From positions 35,805,257 through 35,869,256 of the forward strand of contig OY970834.1 of NCBI GenBank assembly GCA_963853835.1: DNA of 64,000 nt. The letters run 5' to 3'. Made by a program: the position numbers and the translations under genes. Position 1 is the stretch's first letter, and the number at the start of each line of letters is the position of its first letter. Origin of the DNA: Calendula officinalis. Taxonomy: Eukaryota; Streptophyta; Magnoliopsida; Asterales; Asteraceae. Of the stretch, positions 20,781 to 32,559 are shown piece by piece. A model generated the notes under the pieces. That model saw only the letters and a program-made list of their open reading frames with translations, was not told the origin of the DNA and did no database searches.

Positions 20781-23700
20781 ATGACGCAACCGCCGGCATC
20801 GCCTTCTCTTCCGCTCGCACCACCACCACTGCCACCACCGCAACGACCACCGGCGTTCCTTAGTTCTCCTGTTACTAGAGGTTGTCAAGTTCGTTGCGCT
20901 GGTTGCCGGATGATATTGACCGTCGGACCGGGGCTGACCGAGTTTGTATGTCCTACATGCCAGTTACCGCAAATGCTGCCGCCGGAGCTGATTCGGCCTC
21001 CGTCACAGGTTCCGGCTCATGGAATCGATCCGAGTAAGATCCAGCTTCCGTGTGCTAATTGCAAGGCTATCCTTAATGTTCCTCATGGTTTATCACGATT
21101 CGCATGCCCTCAGTGCAAAATGGAACTTGCGGTTGATCTCTCTCGGATTAAGCAGTTTTATCCTCCACCACCAGAGGAAGTCAACGAGGTGTTTTTAACA
21201 TATGCTCAGTATTTTCATTTCTTCGTCCTATGTGTTTATCAGCGAGGTTTTGCTGTCTCGATATATGCATACCTTTTTCTTCAATTTTGACCTAATTTGC
21301 TTGTCACAGACACAAGTCGTTGGAATTTAGGGCTTTTGTTTTTACACATTATAATATCATTAAGTAAAACCTCTCATCATGCTCTACGTGAATATATTCA
21401 TCTGAGTCTTCCAGTTTCACGAGTACAGTGCTATTAATCAATTACTTTTCTTATAATGCTGCATTAATTCTGAAATAACGTACATTATTCAGTCAACTCA
21501 CAAATGGTTATATGAGAACATAGGAAGGGAACAGATCTAGCTAAGGAACATAGTTCATGAGAGCTTAGGATGTGTTGATTATCATTTGCCCCTATGGATT
21601 ACATTTTAGCATTCTTGTACTTAAAGGTTCAGGTAATTAGTCTTAATACTGTATTACTGTTAAAACTATCTAGAAATCTTTATATTGTTTAAAGATACAT
21701 TACATTATGAATTTAAGAGACAAGGAAGTCAAAAGAGTAAGGTTGGTTACTGTAAGGATTATAACAGAAACCAAATAGATTAATAATAATAGCAATTATC
21801 CTGATAATTTCCATTGTTAACTCTGGTCCTGACTCTTGAGGCATTTATACAGTGAAGGACTAGCGTTGGTGTAATTTCTATGAACATATTATGCTGTTAA
21901 GTTGAAAAGCATTTGCTTATAACTCATCCGATCTTACAAATCAGATAAGAAAGTAGAAAAATGCAGGCTGCAATCCTAACCTAGGTTCATGATTTCCTAA
22001 ATTTGTATTTTTTTTCTGCTTTTTCTGTGTTTCAGGTAGCTATTGAAGTTGAACGAGAAGAAGATGGTGGAGGTGTTGTGGGAGAAACATTCACGGACTA
22101 TGTGAGTCTTTTCGTTTTCTTGTACTACTCTCATGTATGGTTTCTTGTTTTCTGGTATTATATATAAGTGTAAATATATATTTTATTGAATTGCAGCGTC
22201 CACCAAAGGTGTCTATTGGTCCTCCACATCCCGATCCTATTGTAGAAACCTCTTCCTTATCTGCAGTGCAGCCACCTGAACCAACATATGATCTTGAAAC
22301 AAAAGATAATTTGGAAACTTCAAAAGCATTATCATGCTTGCAGATTGAGACACTAGTTTATGCTTGTCAGGTTGTTTTTTGAACTTCAATATGAACTTTT
22401 AATCACTTTATGACATATTAAAAACTTCAAATTTATCATTTTAATTTGTTTTTTTTTCTTCTTCAGAGACACCTTCAACATCTTGAGAATGGTTCGAGGG
22501 CAGGGTTTTTCCTTGGAGATGGAGCTGGTGTTGGTAAAGGACGTACAATTGCAGGGCTAATTTGGGAAAATTGGCACCATGGGAGGAGAAAAGCATTGTA
22601 AGGTCTTGGTTGGTGGTTGCATATGACTAATGTTGTCAGAATGATCTTTGAATAAAGCAGTGTGTGCTCTATTTTTCATGTTGGTAATTTTAATCATGAT
22701 GATTCCAGGTGGATTTCTGTTGGTTCAGACTTGAAATTCGATGCAAGAAGAGATTTGGATGATGTTGGAGCTACGTGTATTGAAGGTATTATTAAGTAAC
22801 TTCATATTCTCTTTTGCTAACTACACTTGTTAAAATTCAATGATTTTTCATGGTTATGGTTACAGTAGTTATGTTTTGTTTGCAGTGCATGCTTTGAACA
22901 AACTGCCCTATTCCAAGCTTGATTCCAAATCTGTTGGGATTAAAGAAGGTGTTGTTTTCTTGACATATAGCAGCCTTATAGCTTCTTCTGAGAAAGGTCG
23001 CTCTCGATTGCAGCAACTTGTGCAGTGGTATGGATTAGAATATGATGGGCTGATCGTGTTTGATGAGGTACCAACATCTATTTATTTCAATTTTTTAATT
23101 TTATTTTTACGGGCTGTCAATTTAGTGTTTGACTGTTTTCTGAGTAGTCTTACATTTTAGAACTTATTTTCTTGATTGTAGTGCCACAAGGCCAAAAACT
23201 TGGTACCTGAAGCTGGAGGACAACCAACACGAACTGGTGAAGCGGTTCTTGAACTTCAGGTTTATTCTCACTAACTTCTTGTTAATTAGTTTACAAAAAC
23301 ACTCTGCACTTGTCATTTTGTGTAATCTAATGATATAATCCTCTGAAGATTCTTAAAGGTTTAAAGAGGTGTTTGTTGAATGTATAACAGGCAAAACTTC
23401 CTGAAGCACGTGTTGTTTATTGTTCAGCAACTGGCGCTTCAGAACCCAGAAATCTGGGTTATATGGTTCGCCTTGGTCTCTGGGGAGCTGGAACTTCTTT
23501 TGAGGATTTCCGTGAATTTTTAGGTTCAAATTCCTTACCTTCAACTTATATCACATCTTGTTGGCAGTGAATAATTTTATCATTTCCAATTTATTTTATA
23601 ATGTGAAAGCTGTCATAATATGTGCCTGTATTATTATATTATTTATCTATGTGTGTGCTTGTGCCTGTATTAAACACATAAAAATATTCACTTTAAATTT

Positions 23701-26700
23701 GTGTGCAATTCTCCATGCAGGTGCTCTGGATAAAGGAGGAGTAGGAGCACTTGAACTTGTTGCAATGGACATGAAAGCAAGGTTGGCACTTATCATATAA
23801 TAATATAATATAGGTTAATTAACTGATTACTGTTCTAATTGCTAATTAGGTTATTTTACCTTTCAGAGGGATGTATGTATGTCGGACTCTGAGTTATAAA
23901 GGAGCAGAATTTGAAGTTGTTGAGGTTCCATTAGAGCCCAAAATGAAGGTACCAAATAGTTTTCTGCATCTTTTTTTATTTAACAATGTATCTGCAAGAT
24001 TTGCAAATTGCTAATGCTCTTGTAATATTTTATAACTTGCAGGAAATCTACAAAAAAGCAGCTGAATTTTGGGCTGAATTAAGAGTTGAATTGCTGTCTG
24101 CAAGTGCCTTTCTTGGCGATGATAAGCCTAGTTCTAGTCAATTATGGAGATTATACTGGGCGAGCCATCAGGTTTGCCAGTTTCATTTTCTTTTTATTTA
24201 TTTATATATGTATATGAACGTCTCTTTTGTGGTTACTTTAATTTGTTTATATGTTTTTTTTGCTTCTGTTATATTCTAGCGTTTCTTTAGGTATGTATGC
24301 ATGTCAGCAAAAGTGCCAGCTGTCGTAAGCCTTTCTAAGCAGGCACTGATGGACAACAAGTGTGTGGTTGTTGGTCTTCAAAGTACCGGTGAAGCAAGAA
24401 CAGAGGATGCAGTAACAAAATATGTGAGTGTGTTTTCCTTTATTTGATGTATAGTTTTAATTTTAATTTTAATTTTTATAGGGGATTGAACTTGATGATT
24501 TTATTTCTGGACCTCGTGAGCTGTTGCTTAAATTTGTTGAAGAAAACTATCCTTTGCCTGAAAAGCCTGAATCTCTCCCAGGTGTTTATTGGCTTCTGTG
24601 CTTTTGTAATATTGAAATTAGTTTTTTATAGTTTCATTTATATAATTTGTATTTTATTTCTTTTAGGAGACGATAGTGTGAAGGAACTTCAACGTAAGAG
24701 ACACTCAGCAACACCTGATGTTTCATATAAAGGGAGGGTAAGGAAAGCTGCAAAATGGAAACCTGAAAGTGATGAAGAAAGTGATTTAGAATCTGAATGT
24801 AAGACCTTTTTGTTTCTTATATCAATATTATTTGATTTTTCTCTGAATAAGTCATAATTCTTTAACTAATGGTAATTTTTAAATTTGTTCAACCTTGTAG
24901 CTGATTCTGACCATGAATCTGTGGAATCTGATGACGAATTTCAGATATGCAACATATGCAATTCAGAAGCGGTACACATGCCTAGTTCTTGTTGTTTGCA
25001 TTTTAAATATGTTGTTCATTATAATCATTGGTATATTATTTTTAATATATTTTATGCAGGAAAGAAAAAAATTGCTTCAGTGTTCATGTTGTGGTCAACT
25101 TGTACATCCTGCATGTGTGGTCCCACCAGAAACAGATGCAAAATCTCCCGATTGGTCCTGTCATTCTTGCAAGGAAAAAACAGAGGAATATCTTCAAGCA
25201 AGACATATATATCTAGCAGAATTACAAAAGAGGTATGATTATTTCTCTTCTATTGCTTCACAAATCTGAATTAACCTAATATATATTGCCAGTTTTAAGA
25301 AATTTTAACATCTACTATGTGGAATGTGTTAGATATGAAGCAGCAATAGAGCGCAAGTCAAAGATTTTGGACATAATTCGAGCTTTTGACCTTCCAAACA
25401 ATCCATTGGATGACATCATTGATCAGGTATTTAATAAACATATTTTTGTTATTGTGAAATTTGTTTTTTCTTTACTCTGATATTGCTGAAATTGCAATAA
25501 TTGCAGCTTGGAGGCCCTAGTAATGTTGCAGAAATAACAGGTAGACGGGGTATGCTTGTTAGGTCAGTCAATGGAAAAGGAGTTACTTATCAGGCACGAA
25601 ACACGTGAGTTTACGCTGCTGATTATTTCTAAGATAATATGTAATTCTTTTTTTTCCTTCTAGCTGATTCACTCTTTTATGTAATATACAGGAAAGATGT
25701 AACTATGGAAATGGTCAACATGCACGAAAAACAGCTGTTTATGGATGGTAAAAAACTAGTTGCCATAATTTCTGAAGCTGGATCAGCAGGTGTTTCTTTG
25801 CAGGCTGATAGAAGAGCCCTAAATCAGGTAAACAGATATTCAGTTCATAGTAAATTTAATATTGGTCCCTGTGGTTTATTCAAAATAATGGTTTTGGTCA
25901 CTCTTGGACACTGTTTGCCGTTATGGTCCCTAACGTTACTATTTTCTTCCAAATTTGGTCCCTTGTCCACTTAATCTCTTTATTTATTAACGTTTCTTTT
26001 AATCCACTGTACTCAATTTATTCATATTTTTTAATATCTTAAAGCTTAATTAACATTATACAAAAAAATAAGTTAAGAAATAATGTTTGATAACAGAAAA
26101 GAAGGGTTCATGTGACTTTAGAACTACCTTGGAGTGCTGATCGTGCAATTCAGCAATTTGGAAGGACTCATCGTTCAAATCAAGCTTCTGCACCTGAGTA
26201 CAGGTAGATATCCTCATATGGCCTTCTGTCTGTATAACCTCTTAATGGTGGGGGTTTAGGCTCTTTTTTTCTGACTATATTTACCAATTTACCCTTATAG
26301 GCTATTGTTCACAAATCTTGGAGGTGAACGACGGTTTGCTTCCATAGTTGCCAAGAGACTAGAGTCACTTGGAGCTTTAACACAAGGGGATCGTAGGTAA
26401 CTTAATGTTTCAATATCCAACTATAATTAGGTTAACTTTGTTATAATATAGTTTAACACAATTATACCTTTATTAGTTTATCATCTATCATTTTTCTCCT
26501 TAAAATATATCAGGGCTGGACCGTCTCTTAGTGCTTATAATTATGATAGTTCATATGGGAAAAAGGCGTTAGTGATGATGTACAGGGGAATTATGGAGCA
26601 GGTTTTCATCTCTTTTTATTCGGTTAATATATGTGGGTCCCTCTTAAACCAACCTAAACCTTGTTTTTTTCAGGATTCTCTTCCAGTTGTACCACCAGAC

Positions 26701-28686
26701 TGTTCATCTGAAAATCCTGCTACAATCAGAGATTTTATTGAAAAGGGGAAAGCTGCTCTTGTTTCTGTTGGCATAGTTAGAGATTCAGTTGTTGGTATTA
26801 CTTTTTAATTGATTACTAGATTTTTACCAATTTACCCTTATATTATGTACTGTTGTTCCAATCAGTTTTTTTGAACTATTTTGTACAGGAAATGGCAAGG
26901 ATTCTGGAAAGATATCTGGTCGCATAGTTGATTCAGATATGCATGATGTCGGACGTTTTCTAAATCGGCTTTTAGGATTGCCACCAGATATCCAAAACAG
27001 GTTATGTTTTTATTTATTTATTTATTATTATTTACTTTCTGGATTTACATTTTTATTTTTATTAATTGATTGCAGGCTGTTTCAATTGTTTGTTAGCATC
27101 CTTGATCATCTCCTTGATAATGCACGCCTTGAAGGTCACTTAGATACTGGTATTGTTGATATGAAAGCTAACACTATTGAGCTACAAGGAACTCCAAAGG
27201 TTACATGATGCATATTTTATTTTTATTTACACATTGTAACATGTATTTTAAACTTTAATTTTATATTTTTTTTGCAGACTGTTCACACTGATAATATGTC
27301 TGGTGCGACCACTGTACTATTTACATTTGTTATGGATCGTGGCATTACATGGGAGGTATGGTAAACTAAATCACAGTTGTAGTTATTTTTATCTTTGTAT
27401 ATATTTATATATTTTTATTTTGTTTATTTATAGTCCGCTTCTGCATTGCTAAGTGAGAAGCAAAAAGACGTGTCTGCCTCTTCTGCTAATGGATTTTATG
27501 AATCTAAGAGAGAATGGCTCGGAAAAAGGCACCTTCTTTTAGCGATCGAAGGGTATTTAAGTTTGATATGATTATTTTTCACTCTGCTATTTGGCATCTT
27601 TTTTTTTTTTTTTTTTTTTTTTTTGGTTAATAATGTCATTGTATTGTTCTCCACTAAGATGCACTCTTTACATATTTCAGGTTATCTGGTATGTTTAAGA
27701 TATTCCGCCCTGCTATTGGTGAAACAATCAGGTATATAAAGTCAAAAACCTCAACCTATACTTATCACATCCTCTATATGTATGTATATATTTCCACTTT
27801 TAAGTTGGTTCTGATAGTTAATTTAACTTGCAGGGAAATGTCGGTAGTGGAGCTGAAAGATAAATATCGAAAGACAGCATCATTAGAAAAGGCACACAGT
27901 GGATGGAAAGATGAGTATGATACTTCATCCAAGCAGGTATAATGTACTCAATTTTTAAATATTTTCTTTTTGCAATAAATGAAACTTTTGTATACTTGAC
28001 TAATGTCATGCGTTGCTAACTAGATTAATTGACTATTTATTGTTACGAAACGTGCAGTGCATGCATGGTCCAAATTGTAAGGTTGGAAGCTTTTGTACAG
28101 TTGGCAGAAGAATACAGGAAGTAAATGTACTTGGTGGCCTTATTCTTCCAATTTGGGGAACAATTGAGAAGGCCCTATCTAAACAGGTAATGTTTGACAA
28201 ACATACATAAAGTATCGTTTTTAAATTTATCTAAAGTGCCATGAAATGAGAAATGATATTTAGTCCTACCATTTAGACCTACTCATAGGCCTACCCACTT
28301 GATAGGATGACATGTGTATTCCACTAATTCTCTCTCCTAATATTATCCCTTGATTTTGACACGTGTCTTCATCTAATGAGTATGTCTAAAATATATTATA
28401 TGTCTAGTCTATGGGCGAATAGTTATAATTTGAGTTATATTGGATACAGGCCCGACTAAGCCATAGGCGACTACGTGTTGTGCGCATAGAAACTACAACA
28501 GATAATCAGCGAATTGTAGGACTTCTTGTTCCAAATGCAGTAGTAGGACCTGTGCTTCAAGGTTTCTCTCTCTCTCTCTCTCACACACACATTAATATTT
28601 GATAATCTATAAAATGTCATGTACTAAAATGGTCAGTTGGTGACATTATGGCAGATTTAGCATGGGTTCAAGAGATTGATGACTGA
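20781..28686 (+). CDS. FGT1: Strawberry-notch helicase-like chromatin regulator, FORGETTER1 orthologue
   Basis: 32 exons join in frame to 1,246 aa: 20781-21188, 22036-22101, 22197-22370, 22467-22597, 22709-22785, 22886-23067, 23182-23259, 23391-23523, 23721-23781, 23867-23948, 24043-24171, 24280-24423, 24482-24581, 24667-24798, 24901-24971, 25060-25232, 25333-25426, 25507-25604, 25692-25827, 26097-26203, 26301-26396, 26514-26601, 26674-26794, 26889-27000, 27076-27199, 27278-27355, 27434-27552, 27681-27731, 27834-27936, 28058-28186, 28450-28561, 28655-28686. All introns are GT/AG. Order: Pro-rich start, two LSD1-like zinc ribbons (Cys39/42/57/60 and 91/94/109/112), Walker A GDGAGVGKGR (about 232-241), DECH box 345-348, PHD finger (about 648-695), motif VI QQFGRTHRSNQ (about 843-853), SNO C-terminal domain. 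Arabidopsis FGT1 (1,295 aa) binds chromatin with SWI/SNF and ISWI remodellers and sustains heat-stress memory. No break is seen. Confidence 0.97.
25850..26096. repeat. Transposon-end remnant in FGT1 intron 19
   Basis: The GGTCCCTGTGGT-type phrase with repeated GGTC steps resembles the ends of the MULE-type element at 55571-56847. Only one end is visible, so this is a decayed fragment. Confidence 0.4.
27599..27624 (+). repeat. Poly-T run in FGT1 intron 27
   Basis: 26 consecutive T residues, 23 bases upstream of no splice site; the acceptor is at 27680. Likely length-variable. Confidence 0.9.
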
Positions 28687-29075
28687 AGATATAAATTTGG
28701 TAGGGTATTTTGCGATGGATAATAATGGTTATTATATGTATGTGTTAGTGTTACCTTCCATCAACAACTACATGTTTCCAAGATAAGAGTCGTTAACTAA
28801 TATTTGACCTATTCTTTTGTACTCGGTCCAAGTTTTTTTGTAATTATTTTTACCCAGGGGGAATGAATACTTATTATTCGAATGTATAAAAAACTTGTAT
28901 GATGATACTCCTACATCTTGACTTTGCATCACCCGAGCATAATATTATACTTTTTTCTTCTTTGGAGTCTGATCTATATATGTCTTTGTTGTGTGAGTGG
29001 GACATGGGTAGATTTGTACATGTCTTGTAACGTTTTAACACGTTAATGAGAAATTGATGAATATATTGTGAAGAA

Positions 29076-29751
29076 CTAGCAGGGTACCCGCGCAATGCGG
29101 CGGCGGGTGCCCTGTGACTAAATTAGACGGTGACCAAGTAGTGGGTGGTGACGACGGTAGTGATAGTGGCTGCTGGTTGAATCGATACTTAATATATATA
29201 CGCTTTTAAACGGATGTCTTACCATAACACCGGAGCATATGTCATGGGTAGTATATCGCTGGAAGTCGCAGGCGGGTAAACGTCGCCTGATTTGTAGCAT
29301 CGTGTTTATTTTACGGTTGTGGTGGAGGCGTTGTAGAATCCAAGTAAGACGTTTTGTAGATGTGCGTTATGTTGAAAGATGAACAAAATCATCAATTTAG
29401 GAAGTAAATTAATGTAGAGTTTTGTAATGTAGAGTTTATTTTAGTAAATTAAATGGGTGGTAAGACGTTTCCGAAAAATTAGTATTGAATAAGTGTTGAA
29501 TAGTCAAGACGTTTCCGAAAAATTAAATTGTATCGGATATAATAGTTTTGTACTTCGAGGGTTTGCAGTGTTATGTAGAATTGTTTTTGGGATAAAATAA
29601 AGTGTCATTTAGAGCAATTGGTTAACACACAGTCAGTACTTACAAGAGGTCTTGTGTTCGAATCCTGTAAGCAACACATTTTTAAACTTAAAGTGGAAAA
29701 CTTCTTAAACTTAAAATTAAGGAGCTACTGATGTATTAGTAAGTAGTAAGA
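29076..29751 (-). mobile_element. Complete non-autonomous Helitron (copy B)
   Basis: Minus strand: 5' end TCTTACTACTTACTAAT at 29751. The 3' end is a GC-rich hairpin (CCGCATTGCGCGGGTACCC) followed by TGCTAG, with CTAG at 29079-29076. The bases next to the two ends are A (29075) and T (29752), the A-T target expected. 676 bp, no Rep/helicase. It contains a tRNA-like stretch (GGTTAACACACAG with GTTCGAATCCTG) at about 29618-29672. It lies about 390 bp after the FGT1 stop and may fall in or near its 3' UTR. Confidence 0.88.
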
Positions 29752-30207
29752 TAAGTTATTTACAAAAAAGAAACTACTGAATAACTGTTGAATCATTCTA
29801 ACCAATAGTATTTTAATGCGTTCCTTGCATTGTGCACGTCTCCTAACAAATTGGACGAAACTACAACTTTTAGCTGACCAACAAACAAGTAGTTTTTGAC
29901 AAGTATTTCGATTGAAATTACACAGAAAATAATATGATTACAACAATATAAACACAAATAATATATTTGAGAAAAACTTGTGATGGAAATACTGAGTAAC
30001 ATTTTTAAATTTTCTACTAGTCAAAACATTTCTCATAAAATACTCCAACATTAGTAGATCTAGTGTTTATCACGTTCCAAGCTACCTTAAAGACCCTTCC
30101 ATGAAAAATTTAAAATAGGGAATTTCACCATTAATAACTACACAAGTAAACCATCAATTCATTGAAAAATTACAAAATATTGTGATAAAGAACAGGCAGA
30201 GGTTTGC
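29752..30207. other. Intergenic, no gene seen
   Basis: AT-rich, between the Helitron and the 3' end of the small membrane-protein gene, whose 3' UTR it should contain. Confidence 0.5.
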
Positions 30208-31323
30208 CTAGTTGTCAACTTGTGAGGTTGTGGGAGTGGTGACAGGTTGAATTCGTACATACGGATTTCTAGTTAAAGTTTCTCCCTTTAAAGCAGCCAC
30301 ATATCTATCGTTTGTGTTTTCCTTCCTCTGCAGTTCCCCAAGGAACTCTCCCAGCCTCTCTTTATTCACTTTTGCCATCATCTGATTCACAAAGTTATCT
30401 TATTGAGAAAAATAAATTCTCCATTCTTAATAATTTCATTTTAAAAGACGTCATAGATTGAATATGTTTCAGATGTGCTACATCCTTCAAGAGAAAGATA
30501 GAACATAACAATACTCCGACTTGCTTTAAATATATATCGTGCCAATTTGACATTAAAGGAGTACAACCTGTTGAATAATTCTACATTCATGTTCTTTGAC
30601 TGGTTAGTTCCTAATTTGTTGTTGGTAACCTTCGCTTTGTAATCTCAGGGTTAGTTCCTAATTTGAGTTTGACACGTGCATCAAAGGCGTTGGAAATCAT
30701 TTCTACTTTGTGGCGTATGTTTTCTATATTCTTATGAACACTGTGTTTTATATTTTATTTGATGAATTCCACACCACAACCAGAGCCCTAATTCGGCCTG
30801 TTAGATATTGTTTTCTCAGTAATCAATATTAAGCTCATATTTTCGGTGTAAAGAGAAAAAATCAATTAAACAAACAGATTAGAACTAGACTAGGGCATGG
30901 TTAACCTAAATTAAAGGTTATTTGATCCACAATAGGCATAGTACTGAAATAGACTTAAGCTGGTAATATTAATAATAGCATTCTCAGATTCAACTAATTA
31001 AACAGATAAATTACTAATTAAATAGACGGATCATGATCATAGCAAGCATGTACGAGGAAATACTAAATCAATTGAAGAAAAGGGGGAAAGTAAGTGAGAA
31101 AGATGGTGGTGGATGAACTAACAAGCGTATCAGGGCGAGCGTTGCGGCGGAGGTCGGCTTCGAGCTGCTCGTTGCGTGAATTAGTGGCCTGCATCACATA
31201 ATAACCGACGGCACAAGGGACCACAACACAAACTGTAGCAAACCCGAAGAAAAAAGGCTTTGAATCTCGCGTCTGCCTCACTATCCATCGCCATGTCGAG
31301 CTTTTCTCCCATAGAAACGACAT
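30208..31323 (-). CDS. Small single-pass membrane protein, conserved-looking, function unknown
   Basis: Two exons on the minus strand, 31323-31123 and 30381-30208, joined CTT|GTTAGT...AATCAG|ATG in phase 0, give 124 aa. The N-terminus is basic and aromatic (MSFLWEKSSTWRWIVRQTR), followed by one hydrophobic segment at about residues 24-44, then a charged half with helix-forming segments (NEQLEADLRRNARPD; RLGEFLGELQRKE). No signal peptide. The layout resembles small mitochondrial inner-membrane or assembly proteins, but no family name can be given from sequence. It lies between FGT1 and APL, so the Arabidopsis gene in that interval is the obvious orthologue to compare. Even codon use and a clean splice support a real gene. 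An alternative acceptor at the second ATG would shorten it by one residue. Confidence 0.8.
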
Positions 31324-32559
31324 GTTTTCCGTCCTTCCGGTGGTTCTTCGTCAAACGCAGGTGGTGTGGGTGGGATAAAAGTAATAACAGTTAATGGGCC
31401 GCAGTGGTACCTTTTGTTAGTGGACTGTTTACTTATAGGCCCATCTTTTGTATTTGTGTATGTACGATATGGTTTATGCGGGGAGATTAATACGCGGAGA
31501 GCAGGTTCTTTCGATTTTTCTTTTTTTACTTTTTTAAATTGAAGCTAGGGAATATTTTGGCTTACACCTTTAATTCAAACAACCGAATTAAACTGTTTAA
31601 AATCAAATTAAATTAAGAACTGAGAAAATCATTTTGACCGTATTGAGGATCGATGGTGTTTGGAATCGAATCGAATCGAAATTAAACCGAGAATCGAGAA
31701 ATTAAACCGAATTGGACCGGAACAAACCGCTCGGAACCGGACCGAGAACCAATTTTGCACAAAAATTAGAAACGTCAATTAAATAAATATACCTCGGTTC
31801 GATGGTTTAGTCAGTCTCGGTCCAGTTTTTACATCCAATTAACTTCAAAATTAATGGAAATGATTTGTAAACTTCTAAACTAATGCTAATTACATTTAAC
31901 TATTATTTTTTAAAGATATAATTTGCTTAGAATTACAAAAAAACTAGATAGTTATTTTTACGTACCTTTTATTATTTAATTTTGAACAAATAACATAAAA
32001 TAAAGGGATAATTTCGTACATATTGTTGCAAACTTCAAATATTTGTAAACTTCATTATTACGTATATATATTCTTCAAAATTCTTAAATTTTTTATGTAT
32101 ACCTAATTTAATAATATTTATATTTAAATCATTTAAAATTTATAAAACATAAATCTTAATTTAAATTAATGGTAAAATATCCATTAATGAACACATTGTT
32201 ATATATTGCGAGAATACATGAGTGAACTTAACGAAGCAAATTAGCAAAAATACAACATCCACGCATGCCTGTATCTGAAAATAACAGATTTTTGGGCAGC
32301 AAGTTCTAGCTTTACATTCATTTTTATTGCTCCCAGTAATAGGTAAACGCCAACTAAAGTAGCTATTAATCAGTAGTTACAAATACAGTGTATTGAAATA
32401 AGTTATTAAGACAACCTCAGAGATAGCTTGATTAACTACCTTTTATATATATGTAATTAATTATCTGAATTCCAAGATTATATATATAACCTAAAAGCTA
32501 AAACACAGACATACATTCACATATGTATGCATGTATATAAGTAAGATCGATGGAGCTAG
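31324..32559. other. Intergenic between two minus-strand genes
   Basis: 31324-31550 should hold the small gene's promoter and leader. 31640-31830 has AATCGAATCG, AACCGAG and GGACCG repeats like a decayed hAT MITE. The remainder is AT-rich and includes the 3' UTR of APL. Nothing else is supported. Confidence 0.5.

Noticed and set aside
29641..29672. True tRNA gene
   Set aside because: Box-like motifs are present but no cloverleaf can be formed, and the copy lies inside a Helitron.
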